Below the pieces are notes generated by a model. It was not told the DNA's origin. It worked only from the letters and a program-made list of their open reading frames with translations, and did no database searches. DNA of 64,000 nucleotides from Paraburkholderia sp. CNPSo 3272 (lineage in GTDB: Bacteria; Pseudomonadota; Gammaproteobacteria; Burkholderiales; Burkholderiaceae), in the NCBI RefSeq assembly GCF_024206495.1, contig NZ_JAMBPQ010000036.1, positions 1 through 64,000 on the forward strand. Reading direction: 5' to 3'. Positions 29,681 to 38,446 of the stretch are shown in pieces. The stretch's first letter is position 1, and the number at the start of each line of letters is the position of its first letter. The position numbers and the translations under genes were made by a program.

Positions 29681-30847
29681 CTATTGCCCCAGGTACACGA
29701 ACTTGCCCCCGCGTACCGTGCCCATCACGCTCGCGCGCTGGTCGAGGCCCACGTGGTCCGTCGGGCTCGTGTTCACCATGCCGTTGGGCACGACGACTTC
29801 GTGAGCGTGCTCCAGCTCGCTGCGCAACGCCACGCGGAACGCCTCGGTGCCCGGCTGCGCGGTCTTGAGGGCGCGCGCAACCGCGTCCTGCAAGCGCGGG
29901 TACACGCCGGCCGCGTCGCCTGCGAATTGCGTGACGGTGCCGGGGCCGTACTTCGCCTCGTAGGCATCGACGAAGGCGAGCGCCGCCTTTTGCGCCGGCT
30001 GGTCGGCGGGCAGCGTGCGCGCCACCACCACGGGCTGGGTCGGGAACAGGGTGCCTTCCACGTCCTTGCCGCCCAGCTTGATGAATTCAGGCGTGGCAAT
30101 GCCGTGTGTCTGGTAGATCGGCCCCTTGTAGCCGCGCTCGATCAGCGTGCGCTGCGGCAGCACGGTCGGCGTGCCTGCGCCCGCGATCAGCATGGCGTCC
30201 GGCCTGGCCGCCATCAGCTTGAGAATCTGGCCGGTCACGCTCGCGTCGGTGCGGTTGTAGCGCTCGGTCGCCACGATCTGGATGTTGCGTTCCTTCGCAT
30301 ACTTCGTGAATTCGTTGAGCCAGCTGTCGCCGTAGCTGTCCGCAAAGCCGATGAAGCCCACGCTCTTCACGCCGTGCGCGGCCATGTAGCGCGTCATGAC
30401 GTCGGCCATGGCGGCATCGGTCTGCGCCATTTTGTAGGCCCACACGCGCGCGCCCTGCTGCGGCTCGACCACCGAGCCCGAGCCGACCAGGGTGATCATC
30501 GGTGTCTTGCTTTCCGCCACCGGGTCGAGCGCCGCGAGCGCCGCCGGCGTGATGTTCGGCCCGACGATCACGTCCACGTGGTCTTCGTTGATGAGCTTGT
30601 GGATGTTGCGTACGGCGGCGCCAGGGTCCGAGCCGTCGTCGAGCACGATGTAGTCGGCCTTCTGGCCCGCGATCGTGTCGGGCCACATCAGCATGGCGTT
30701 CTTGCTCGTGATGCCGATGGCGGCAGCGGGTCCCGTGCTCGAGAGGTCGATGCCGACTTTGATGTCGGCGTGGGCAGCCGGAGCGAAAGTGGCGGCGGCA
30801 AGGGCGCAAGCCGCGGCGAGCGGGCGCAAAAGCGGGTACAGCTTCAT
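29681..30847 (-). CDS. Periplasmic branched-chain amino acid-type ABC substrate-binding protein (orphan)
   Basis: 388-residue LivJ/K-like receptor. The signal peptide covers about residues 1-27 (ending FAPAAHA). The mature part begins IKVGIDLSSTGPAAAIG and has VDVIVGPNITPAALAALDPVAE and FIGFADSYGDSW, typical of the Leu/Ile/Val or aromatic-acid binding family. No permease or ATPase gene is adjacent, so it must use a transporter encoded elsewhere, or act in sensing. It lies 92 bases downstream of cysB on the same strand, but a sulfur role is not shown. Confidence 0.9.
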   Translation of the reverse strand: MKLYPLLRPLAAACALAAATFAPAAHADIKVGIDLSSTGPAAAIGITSKNAMLMWPDTIAGQKADYIVLDDGSDPGAAVRNIHKLINEDHVDVIVGPNITPAALAALDPVAESKTPMITLVGSGSVVEPQQGARVWAYKMAQTDAAMADVMTRYMAAHGVKSVGFIGFADSYGDSWLNEFTKYAKERNIQIVATERYNRTDASVTGQILKLMAARPDAMLIAGAGTPTVLPQRTLIERGYKGPIYQTHGIATPEFIKLGGKDVEGTLFPTQPVVVARTLPADQPAQKAALAFVDAYEAKYGPGTVTQFAGDAAGVYPRLQDAVARALKTAQPGTEAFRVALRSELEHAHEVVVPNGMVNTSPTDHVGLDQRASVMGTVRGGKFVYLGQ

Positions 30848-30939
30848 CCGATGGGTCTCCAGGCGAGAAGTGATGTTGTTGGAATGCGGATTTTGTCTGA
30901 TTTTTCTTCCTGCGCGGCTGAGGTCGCGGCCGCCCGACG

Positions 30940-31881
30940 CTACAGCTCGTAAGTCTCGTGCTCGCCCTTGAGCGCCTGCTCGATGAGCTTGCGATTCAGG
31001 CTCGGTGACAGCAATTCGACTAGCGTATACACATAGCTGCGCAGGTAAGCGCCCTGCTTGAGCGCGACGCGCGTGACGTTGCTGCCGAACAGGTGTCCCA
31101 CGGGCACCGCGCGCAGGTGGCGGTCGCGCTCGGCGTTAAAGGCGATGTCGGCCATGATCCCGACGCCTAGGCCCAGCTCCACATAAGTCTTGATCACGTC
31201 GGCGTCGATGGCTTCCAGCACGATGTCGGGCGAGAGCGCGCGCAGGCGGAACGCGTCGTTGATCTTGGTACGTCCGGCGAACGCATTGTCGTAGGTGATC
31301 AGCGGATATTGGGCCAGATCGTCGAGCGAAAGCGGCTTGCGCTCGAGCAGCGGATGGTCGGGCAGCATCACCGCCACGTGATGCCACGTGAAGCACGGCA
31401 GCGAAACCAGTTCCTTGTAGCCGGAAATGGCCTCGGTCGCGATGCACAGATCGGCCTGGTCATGGAGCACCATTTCCGCGACCTGGGTCGGGCTGCCTTG
31501 GAGGATCGAGAGGTGCACCTTCGGGAAGCGCCGCTTGAACTCGGCGATGGCGGCGGGCAGCGAGTAGCGCGCTTGCGTGTGCGTGGCCGCGATAGTGAGG
31601 TTGCCCTGGTCCTGCGCCGCGTAGTCCTTGCCCACGCGCTTGAGGCTCTCCACTTCCTGCAGAATGCGCTCAACCGAGGCGAGGATGATCCGGCCCGGCT
31701 CCGTCAGCGAGCGCACCCGCTTGCCGTGGCGGGTAAAAATCTCGACCCCAAGCTCGTCCTCCAGCTCGATGATCGCCTTCGAGACGCCCGGCTGGCTTGT
31801 ATACAGTGCCTTGGCCGCTTCGGTGAGGTTGAAGTTCTGGCGTACGGCCTCGCGGACGAAGCGGAACTGGTGCAGGTTCAT
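30940..31881 (-). CDS. cysB: LysR-family sulfur regulator CysB
   Basis: Activator of sulfate assimilation that responds to N- or O-acetylserine. The 313-residue protein starts MNLHQFRFVREAVRQNFNLT, the CysB/Cbl N-terminus, with the winged helix-turn-helix covering about residues 18-60 (ALYTSQPGVSKAIIELEDEL). The effector domain contains ATHTQARYSLP and GLGVGIMADIAF, both characteristic of CysB. It is transcribed divergently from cysI, whose operon it is expected to activate, from a shared 248-base A/T-rich region. Confidence 0.95.
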   Translation of the reverse strand: MNLHQFRFVREAVRQNFNLTEAAKALYTSQPGVSKAIIELEDELGVEIFTRHGKRVRSLTEPGRIILASVERILQEVESLKRVGKDYAAQDQGNLTIAATHTQARYSLPAAIAEFKRRFPKVHLSILQGSPTQVAEMVLHDQADLCIATEAISGYKELVSLPCFTWHHVAVMLPDHPLLERKPLSLDDLAQYPLITYDNAFAGRTKINDAFRLRALSPDIVLEAIDADVIKTYVELGLGVGIMADIAFNAERDRHLRAVPVGHLFGSNVTRVALKQGAYLRSYVYTLVELLSPSLNRKLIEQALKGEHETYEL

Positions 31882-32129
31882 AGTTAATCCTTATAACCTG
31901 TTTGCATATCGACCTGATTTTTGAGTCGTTTGAAATATAAGGGGAGTTTATTACCATTCCTCCAACTTTTCCAATATGGATATCTGTTTTGGTCATTAGC
32001 AAATGGCCGGCGCGATGGAAGGCGCGGCCGCCTCGCGAGAGGCAGGACAGAGCGGAAAGAGCGAAGTCGAGAAGTCGGAGCGCGGCGTAACCGGAACGCA
32101 GCGATTGAACCAAACCCTGGGGTCCCCGA
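31882..32129. promoter_or_regulatory. cysB/cysI divergent promoter region
   Basis: 248 bases between divergent cysB and cysI. The cysB-proximal half (about 31880-32000) is conspicuously A/T-rich, with TTATAACC and ATATAAGG motifs and TTTTCCAATATGGATAT, as expected for CysB-activated promoters. I cannot place the binding sites exactly. Confidence 0.55.
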
Positions 32130-33800
32130 ATGTACCAATACGATCAGTACGACCAGACCATCGTCGACGAACGCGTCGCGCAATACAGCGACCAGGTCCG
32201 CCGCCGCCTGTCGGGCGAATTGAGCGAAGAAGAGTTCCGTCCGCTGCGCCTGCAAAACGGCCTGTACTACCAGCGCCACGCCTACATGCACCGCATCGCG
32301 ATTCCGTACGGCAACCTGCGCAGCGACCAGCTCCGCATGCTCGGCACGATCGCGCGCGAGCACGACCGCGGCTACGGCCACTTCTCGACGCGTTCGAACA
32401 TCCAGTACAACTGGATCAAGCTCGAAGAAACGCCGGAAATCCTGCGCAAGCTGGCTTCCGTGCAGATGCACGGCATCCAGACCTCGGGCAACTGCATCCG
32501 CAACATCACCGCCGACCAGTTCGCGGGCGTCGCACCCGACGAGATCGTCGATCCGCGCCCGTGGGCCGAAATCCTGCGCCAGTGGTCGACGTTCCACCCC
32601 GAATTCGCGTGGCTGCCGCGCAAGTTCAAGATCGCCGTCTCCGGTACGAAGGAAGACCGCGCCGCCGTGCAGATCCACGATCTGGGCGTCTACCTCGACC
32701 GTAACGAAAAGGGCGAAATCGTCGCGAGCATCCTCGCGGGCGGCGGCCTCGGCCGCACGCCGATCGTCGGCGCCATTATCAGGCGCGACCTGCCGTGGCA
32801 GCACCTGCTGACCTACTGCGAAGCCGTGCTGCGCGTGTACAACCGCTATGGCCGCCGCGACAACATGTACAAGGCGCGCATCAAGATTCTCGTGAAGGCG
32901 CTCTCGCCGGCGAAGTTCGCCGAGCAGGTCGAAGAAGAGTGGCAGCACCTCAAGGACGGCCCCTCGACGCTCACGCAGGAAGAAGTCGATCGCGTCTCGC
33001 AGTACTTCGTGCCGCCGGCGTATGAAAAGATCGCCGACACGGATACGTCGTACGAGAAGCATCTGCTGGAAAACCGCGCGTTCGCGCGCTGGGTCGAGCG
33101 CAACGTGCGCCCGCACCGCGTGCCGGGCTATTCGTCGGTCACGCTCTCGCTCAAGCCGCGCAACATCGCGCCGGGCGACGCCACCGACGCGCAGATGGAA
33201 GCCGTGGCCGACTGGGCCGACGAATACTCGTTCGGCCAGATCCGCGTCTCGCACGAGCAGAACCTGATCCTCGCCGACGTGAAGAAGCGCGACCTGTTCG
33301 CGCTGTGGGAAAAGGCGAAGGCGCAAGGTTTCGCGACCGCGAACATCGGCCTGCTTACCGACATCATCGCGTGCCCGGGCGGCGACTTCTGCTCGCTCGC
33401 CAACGCGAAGTCGATCCCCATCGCGCTGGCCATTCAGGAGCGTTTCGACAACCTCGATTTCGTCTACGACCTGGGCGACCTGTCGGTCAATATCTCGGGT
33501 TGCATGAACTCTTGCGGTCACCACCACGTCGGCAACATCGGCATCCTTGGCGTCGATAAGGACGGCTCGGAGTGGTACCAGGTGTCGCTCGGCGGCGAGC
33601 AGGGCAACGGCGCGCGCCTTGGCCGCGTGATCGGACCGTCGTTCTCGGCGGAAGAGATGCCCGACGTGATCCAGAAGGTGGTCGACACGTTCGTCGAGCT
33701 GCGCATCGAGGGCGAGCGCTTCATCGACACGTACGACCGCCTCGGCATCGCGCCGTTCAAGGAGCGCGTGTACGCATCGCGCCAGCCGGCCCACGCCTAA
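32130..33800 (+). CDS. cysI: Assimilatory sulfite reductase hemoprotein (CysI-type nitrite/sulfite reductase)
   Basis: Reduces sulfite to sulfide with six electrons at a siroheme-[4Fe-4S] centre. The 556-residue protein has the cluster/siroheme cysteines in ACPGGDFCSLA (about residues 413-423) and the pair in GCMNSCGHHH (about 456-465), plus the siroheme-contacting GHFSTRSNIQYNW near 84-96. It heads cysI-DUF934-cysH-cysD-cysN-cobA, divergent from cysB. Siroheme supply is encoded in the same cluster by cobA and in the convergent cbiX. No flavoprotein CysJ partner is present, so electrons probably come from ferredoxin or another donor. Confidence 0.94.
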   Translation: MYQYDQYDQTIVDERVAQYSDQVRRRLSGELSEEEFRPLRLQNGLYYQRHAYMHRIAIPYGNLRSDQLRMLGTIAREHDRGYGHFSTRSNIQYNWIKLEETPEILRKLASVQMHGIQTSGNCIRNITADQFAGVAPDEIVDPRPWAEILRQWSTFHPEFAWLPRKFKIAVSGTKEDRAAVQIHDLGVYLDRNEKGEIVASILAGGGLGRTPIVGAIIRRDLPWQHLLTYCEAVLRVYNRYGRRDNMYKARIKILVKALSPAKFAEQVEEEWQHLKDGPSTLTQEEVDRVSQYFVPPAYEKIADTDTSYEKHLLENRAFARWVERNVRPHRVPGYSSVTLSLKPRNIAPGDATDAQMEAVADWADEYSFGQIRVSHEQNLILADVKKRDLFALWEKAKAQGFATANIGLLTDIIACPGGDFCSLANAKSIPIALAIQERFDNLDFVYDLGDLSVNISGCMNSCGHHHVGNIGILGVDKDGSEWYQVSLGGEQGNGARLGRVIGPSFSAEEMPDVIQKVVDTFVELRIEGERFIDTYDRLGIAPFKERVYASRQPAHA

Positions 33801-33830
33801 CGAACGCAACGAGACTACGAGATTCGAGCA

Positions 33831-34376
33831 ATGGCATTGATCATCAAAAAACGCGAGATCGTTGAAGACAACTGGCAAGTCGTGCGTGCGGCCGAAGACG
33901 GCGCATTGCCCGAGGTTGGCGCGCTGCCCGCGGGCAAGGTGCTGGTGCCGCTCGCTTACTGGCAAGCGCAGCGCGATGCGCTCGTCGCTGCGCGCGGCAA
34001 GGACGAACTCGGCGTGTGGCTCGCGCCGGACAGCGAACCGGCCGATATCGCCGGCGATTTCGACAAGCTCGCGGTGATTGGCGTGGACTTCCCCGTGTTC
34101 CGCGATGGCCGCGGCTTCTCGATCGGCCGTCTTCTGCGCGAGCGCTATGGCTACAAGGGCGAACTGCGCGCGATCGGCGACGTGCTGCGCGACCAGCTGC
34201 GCTTTCACGAGCGCTGCGGCTTCGATGCGTTCGCCGTGCGGGCCGACAAGGACATCCACGACGCGCTCAAGGCGTTCACCGAGTTCACGGTGCAATACCA
34301 GGGCGCCTTCGACGAACCGTCGCCGCTGTTCCGCCGTCGTCTGGCTCAACAAGCGCGACAAGGTTCGGCAGCATGA
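33831..34376 (+). CDS. DUF934 protein of the sulfate-assimilation operon
   Basis: 181-residue soluble protein matching the DUF934 family, which almost always sits between cysI and cysH in beta- and gammaproteobacteria. Conserved-looking parts are GVDFPVFRDGRGFSIGRLLRE (about 83-103) and LRDQLRFHERCGFDAF (about 118-133). No catalytic motif is evident. Position suggests a role in electron transfer to, or assembly of, the sulfite reductase; this is inference. It lies 30 bases after cysI, and its stop overlaps the cysH start as ATGA. Confidence 0.9.
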   Translation: MALIIKKREIVEDNWQVVRAAEDGALPEVGALPAGKVLVPLAYWQAQRDALVAARGKDELGVWLAPDSEPADIAGDFDKLAVIGVDFPVFRDGRGFSIGRLLRERYGYKGELRAIGDVLRDQLRFHERCGFDAFAVRADKDIHDALKAFTEFTVQYQGAFDEPSPLFRRRLAQQARQGSAA

Positions 34377-35140
34377 GCACCGTCGCGAACGAAATCACGG
34401 CCGAGCTGCAGGCGAAGATCGGGCGCCTCGACGCGCTGCTCGATTCGATTGCGGCGCGTCACGCCGACGTGAAGCTGGCCAGCAGCCTCGCAGCCGAAGA
34501 CATGCTGCTCACGCACGCGATTCTTTCGCGCGGCGTGAAAATCGGCGTCTTCTCGCTGAACACGGGCCGCCTGCACGCCGAAACGCTCGGCATGATCGAC
34601 GTGGTGCGCGAGCGCTACGGCTACGAGATCGAGCAGTTTCATCCGCAACAGGACGCCGCGGACGAATACGTCGCCCAGCACGGCCTGAATGCGTTCTACG
34701 AGAGCGTCGATCTGCGCAAGCGCTGCTGCGAAATCCGCAAGGTCGAGCCGCTGAACCGTGCGCTCTCGGGCGTTTCCGCCTGGGTCACGGGCCAGCGCCG
34801 CGAGCAGTCGGTCACGCGAGCGGAGCTGCACGAGGAAGAACGCGACGAAGCGCGCAACATCGACAAGTTCAATCCGCTCGCGGACTGGACCGAAGCCGAT
34901 GTCTGGGCCTACCTGCGCGCCAATGACGTGCCCGTGAACCCGCTGCACGCCCGCGGCTATCCGAGCATCGGCTGCGAGCCCTGCACCCGTGCGATCCGTC
35001 CCGGCGAAGACAGCCGCGCGGGCCGCTGGTGGTGGGAATCGCGCGACACGAAGGAATGTGGCTTGCACATCACGTCCGTGTCGGCCATTCCGGTGGTCGC
35101 AGTGTCGTCCGAAGTGTCGTCAATCGACCAGGCGAACTAA
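34373..35140 (+). CDS. cysH: Phosphoadenosine/adenosine phosphosulfate reductase CysH
   Basis: Thioredoxin-dependent reduction of adenylylated sulfate to sulfite. The 255-residue protein has the cysteine pairs KRCCEIRK (about 119-126) and GCEPC (about 201-205), the [4Fe-4S] signature of APS reductases, so the substrate is probably APS rather than PAPS. That fits the absence of a cysC kinase in the operon. The C-terminal KECGLH supplies the catalytic cysteine. It overlaps the DUF934 gene by four bases. Confidence 0.94.
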   Translation: MSTVANEITAELQAKIGRLDALLDSIAARHADVKLASSLAAEDMLLTHAILSRGVKIGVFSLNTGRLHAETLGMIDVVRERYGYEIEQFHPQQDAADEYVAQHGLNAFYESVDLRKRCCEIRKVEPLNRALSGVSAWVTGQRREQSVTRAELHEEERDEARNIDKFNPLADWTEADVWAYLRANDVPVNPLHARGYPSIGCEPCTRAIRPGEDSRAGRWWWESRDTKECGLHITSVSAIPVVAVSSEVSSIDQAN

Positions 35141-35239
35141 GATTCAAGTTTGTCGCGCCGTCGTGAAGACCGGCGCGCTACCGAATACTGAGTACTGCGC
35201 GCCCCGTAAAAAGGGCGCGAATAAACGAAGGATCCGAAC

Positions 35240-36202
35240 ATGAGCACCACGCTCGACTCAGCAGTGAACGCACCGCTCCAGGTCACGGCGAACCGCATGG
35301 ACCATCTCGACTGGCTCGAAGCCGAGTCGATCCACATCCTGCGTGAACTCGTCGCCGAATGCAGCAAGCCTGCGCTGCTGTTCTCGGGCGGCAAGGACTC
35401 GGTCGTCGTGCTGGCGCTCGCATTGAAGGCGTTCGGCCTCGGCGCGAACCGCAAGACCGCGCTGCCGTTCCCACTCGTGCACATCGACACGGGCCACAAC
35501 TACGAAGAGGTGATCGACTTCCGCGATCGCCGCGCAGCCGAAATCGGCGCGGAACTCGTGGTCGGTCACGTCGAAGATTCGATCAAGAAGGGCACCGTGC
35601 GCCTGCGCCGCGAAACCGATTCGCGCAACGCCGCGCAAGCGGTCACGCTGCTGGAAACCATCGAGCAATACGGCTACACCGCGATGATCGGCGGTGCGCG
35701 CCGCGACGAAGAAAAGGCGCGCGCGAAGGAACGCATCTTCTCGTTCCGCGACGAATTCGGCCAGTGGGACCCGAAGGCGCAGCGCCCGGAACTCTGGAGC
35801 CTGTACAACGCGCGTCTGCACAAGGGCGAGCACCTGCGCGTGTTCCCTATCTCCAACTGGACCGAACTCGACGTGTGGCAATACATCGAGCGCGAGAAGC
35901 TCGAACTGCCGTCGATCTACTATGCGCACCAGCGCGAGATCGTGCGCCGCAACGGCCTGCTCGTGCCGGTCACGCCGCTCACGCCGATGAAGGAAGGCGA
36001 AGTCAGCGAAATGGCGCAGGTGCGTTTTCGCACCGTGGGCGACATCAGCTGCACGTGCCCGGTGGCGAGCGATGCCGACAACGTCGAGAAGATCATCGCC
36101 GAAACGGCCGTGACCGAGATCACGGAACGCGGCGCGACGCGCATGGACGACCAGGCGTCGGAAGCCGCGATGGAACAGCGCAAGAAGCAAGGTTATTTCT
36201 AA
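35240..36202 (+). CDS. cysD: Sulfate adenylyltransferase subunit 2 CysD
   Basis: Catalytic ATP-sulfurylase subunit that makes APS from sulfate and ATP. The 320-residue protein has the PP-loop LLFSGGKDSVV (about 48-58) and the family segments HIDTGHNYEEVIDFRD and MIGGARRDEEKARAKER. It works as a heterodimer with CysN, encoded 25 bases downstream. A 99-base gap after cysH leaves room for an internal signal, but none was recognised. Confidence 0.97.
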   Translation: MSTTLDSAVNAPLQVTANRMDHLDWLEAESIHILRELVAECSKPALLFSGGKDSVVVLALALKAFGLGANRKTALPFPLVHIDTGHNYEEVIDFRDRRAAEIGAELVVGHVEDSIKKGTVRLRRETDSRNAAQAVTLLETIEQYGYTAMIGGARRDEEKARAKERIFSFRDEFGQWDPKAQRPELWSLYNARLHKGEHLRVFPISNWTELDVWQYIEREKLELPSIYYAHQREIVRRNGLLVPVTPLTPMKEGEVSEMAQVRFRTVGDISCTCPVASDADNVEKIIAETAVTEITERGATRMDDQASEAAMEQRKKQGYF

Positions 36203-36227
36203 AGAGCACGCAGAGGAAAGAATAGAC

Positions 36228-37544
36228 ATGGTTACGACGCATCAACCTGAAGACCTCGGCGTGCTGCGCTTCATCACGGCGGGCAGCGTGGACGATGGCA
36301 AGAGCACGCTGATCGGCCGCCTGTTGTACGACAGCAAGGCTGTTCTGAGCGATCAGCTCTCGGCGCTGTCGCGTGCGAAGAACAAGCGCACGGTGGGCGA
36401 CGAGATCGACCTGTCGCTGCTCACCGACGGCCTCGAAGCCGAGCGCGAGCAGGGCATCACGATCGACGTGGCGTACCGCTACTTCGCCACGGCCAAGCGC
36501 AAGTTCATCATCGCCGACACGCCGGGCCACGAGCAGTACACGCGCAACATGGTCACGGGCGCTTCGACGGCGCACGCCGCGATCATCCTGATCGACCCGA
36601 CGCGCGTGACGGTCGAGAACGGTGTGACGCAACTGCTGCCGCAAACCAAGCGCCACAGCGCCATCGTCAAGCTGCTGGGCCTGCAGCACGTGATCGTCGC
36701 GATCAACAAGATGGATCTCGTGGACTACAGCGAAGCGACGTTCAATCTGATTCGCGAAGCCTATGTCGTGCTCGCGCGCCAGCTCGGCCTCACCGACGTG
36801 CGTTTCGTGCCGGTTTCGGCGCTCAAGGGCGACAACATCGTCGCCGCGAGCGAGCGTATGCCGTGGTACGCCGGCGAGCCGCTCCTCGACGTGCTCGAAC
36901 AACTGCCGCTCGCGCCGGCCACCGGTGAAGCGCTGCGCTTCCCGGTGCAGTGGGTCGCGCGCCAGGACGGTTCCAGCGCCGACGACTTCCGCGGCTACAT
37001 GGGCCGTGTCGAAGCGGGCGAAGTGAAGCTCGGCGACGCCATCTCGGTGCTGCCGGCCGGCCGCAGCGCAACGGTGGCCGAAATCATCACGCCGGTGCCG
37101 GGCGGCACGGCGCAGGTGGATCGCGCGTTCGCGGGCCAGACCGTGACGATCCGTCTTTCGGAAGACGTGGACGTTTCGCGCGGCGACACCTTCGTGCCGG
37201 CGGCCGATGCCGCGCAACCCGCGAAGAAGCTCGAAGCGGACCTCTGCTGGTTCGACGACGAGCCGCTTTCGCCGCAGCGCAAGTATCTGCTCAAGCAGAC
37301 TACGAGCACGGTGTTCGCAAAGATCGGCGCGGTCAAGCAGGTGCTCGACGTGCATACGCTCTCGCACGCCACCGACCGTCACGAACTCGCGATGAACGAT
37401 ATCGGCCGCGTGGCGCTCTCGCTGCAGAAGCCGCTCGTCTGCGATCTGTATGATGCGAATCCTGGCACCGGCGCATTCGTTCTGATCGACGAGGCGACGC
37501 ATCACACGGTGGCCGCGGGCATGATCCGCGCGTTCTCGGCGTAA
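36228..37544 (+). CDS. cysN: Sulfate adenylyltransferase subunit 1 CysN (GTPase)
   Basis: GTPase that drives APS synthesis by CysD. The 438-residue protein has the G1 motif AGSVDDGKSTLIGRLLYDS (about 17-35), G3 DTPGHEQYTRNM (about 94-105) and G4 NKMD (about 157), as in EF-Tu-like factors. It lacks the C-terminal APS-kinase domain of CysNC fusions, consistent with an APS-reductase route. cobA follows after 38 bases. Confidence 0.97.
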   Translation: MVTTHQPEDLGVLRFITAGSVDDGKSTLIGRLLYDSKAVLSDQLSALSRAKNKRTVGDEIDLSLLTDGLEAEREQGITIDVAYRYFATAKRKFIIADTPGHEQYTRNMVTGASTAHAAIILIDPTRVTVENGVTQLLPQTKRHSAIVKLLGLQHVIVAINKMDLVDYSEATFNLIREAYVVLARQLGLTDVRFVPVSALKGDNIVAASERMPWYAGEPLLDVLEQLPLAPATGEALRFPVQWVARQDGSSADDFRGYMGRVEAGEVKLGDAISVLPAGRSATVAEIITPVPGGTAQVDRAFAGQTVTIRLSEDVDVSRGDTFVPAADAAQPAKKLEADLCWFDDEPLSPQRKYLLKQTTSTVFAKIGAVKQVLDVHTLSHATDRHELAMNDIGRVALSLQKPLVCDLYDANPGTGAFVLIDEATHHTVAAGMIRAFSA

Positions 37545-37558
37545 GGCGCTGCGCGAGA

Positions 37559-37580
37559 TTGCGGCCGCGCGCGGCCGCAA
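37559..37580. repeat. Perfect 22-base palindrome with two NotI sites before cobA
   Basis: Left arm TTGCGGCCGCG is followed directly by its complement CGCGGCCGCAA, ending two bases before the cobA start codon at 37583. If transcribed, a hairpin would cover the region where a ribosome-binding site should be. There is no T-run, so it is not a terminator. Confidence 0.75.
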
Positions 37581-37582
37581 CA

Positions 37583-38371
37583 ATGGATTCGAAGCATATG
37601 GGCAAGGTATATCTGATCGGCGCGGGACCGGGCGCAGCGGACCTCATCACGGTGCGCGGCGCACGCCTGCTCGCGAGCGCCGACGTCGTGCTGCACGACG
37701 CGCTCGTCGAGCCGGCCATGCTCGAGTACGCGCCGCCAACCGCGAAGTTCATCGCGGTCGGCAAGCGCTGCGGGCAGCGCTCCACAGCGCAGCACTTCAT
37801 CAACAAGCAACTCGTCGATGCGGCGCGCGAGCACGCCGTGGTCGTGCGCCTGAAGGGCGGCGATCCGATGCTGTTCGGCCGCGCCGACGAGGAAATGCGC
37901 GCGCTCGAAGCGGCCGGCATCGCGTTCGAAGTCGTGCCGGGCATTACGGCGGCGCTGGCGAGCGCGGCGACGCTGCAACGCTCGCTCACGCTGCGCGGTG
38001 TGGCGCGCAGCGTGGCGCTCGCGACCTATTCGCGCGCGGCGGGCAGCGAGGAGATCCGCGAGCAGGTCAACGCAGATTCGCTCGTCTTCTACATGGGCCG
38101 TGACAGCGCGCCCGAGATCGCGCGCCAGCTGCTCGAGGCGGGCCGCGCGGGCGCCACGCCGGTGGCGATCGTCGAAGCCTGCAGCACGGCGCGCGAGCGC
38201 ACGCTGACGCTGACGCTGGCGAGCCTCGCAGCGGGCGAGGCGCAGGACTGGCTCGACCCGGCGCAGCCGAGCCTGCTCATGATCGGCGATGCGTTCGCCG
38301 AACGCTCAGGGCAGGCGCAACACGAAGACGAAGCGCAGGACGACCATCGAGGCCGTCGCGCCGCGGCCTGA
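37583..38371 (+). CDS. cobA: Uroporphyrinogen-III C-methyltransferase (CobA/SUMT)
   Basis: Methylates uroporphyrinogen III twice to precorrin-2, the precursor of siroheme and cobalamin. The protein has 262 residues: KVYLIGAGPGAADLITVRGARLL at the N-terminus is the P-loop-like SUMT motif, and VVRLKGGDPMLFGRADEE (about 88-105) and EVVPGITAALA complete the SAM site. It is a stand-alone methyltransferase, without the CysG dehydrogenase/chelatase domain. The C-terminal ~20 residues are polar and unlike the family. An alternative start is the ATG at 37598. Its place at the end of the cys operon argues for siroheme supply to CysI. Confidence 0.93.
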   Translation: MDSKHMGKVYLIGAGPGAADLITVRGARLLASADVVLHDALVEPAMLEYAPPTAKFIAVGKRCGQRSTAQHFINKQLVDAAREHAVVVRLKGGDPMLFGRADEEMRALEAAGIAFEVVPGITAALASAATLQRSLTLRGVARSVALATYSRAAGSEEIREQVNADSLVFYMGRDSAPEIARQLLEAGRAGATPVAIVEACSTARERTLTLTLASLAAGEAQDWLDPAQPSLLMIGDAFAERSGQAQHEDEAQDDHRGRRAAA

Positions 38372-38403
38372 GCGCCACGCGAACGAGGCCAGGAAAACAA
38401 AAC

Positions 38404-38433
38404 GGGCTCGCTGAAAGGCGAGCCCATTTTTTA
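38404..38433. terminator. Bidirectional terminator between cobA and cbiX
   Basis: Stem GGGCTCGC / GCGAGCCC with a six-base loop, followed on plus by ATTTTTTA; on minus the stem is followed by GTTTTGTTTTCC. It lies between the convergent cobA and cbiX genes and can end both transcripts. Confidence 0.9.
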
Positions 38434-38446
38434 TGCGTAAGGGGCT

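Noticed and set aside
31884-34361. An 825-codon minus-strand open frame opposite cysI, DUF934 and cysH
   Set aside because: Antisense shadow of three recognisable cys genes; no family features.
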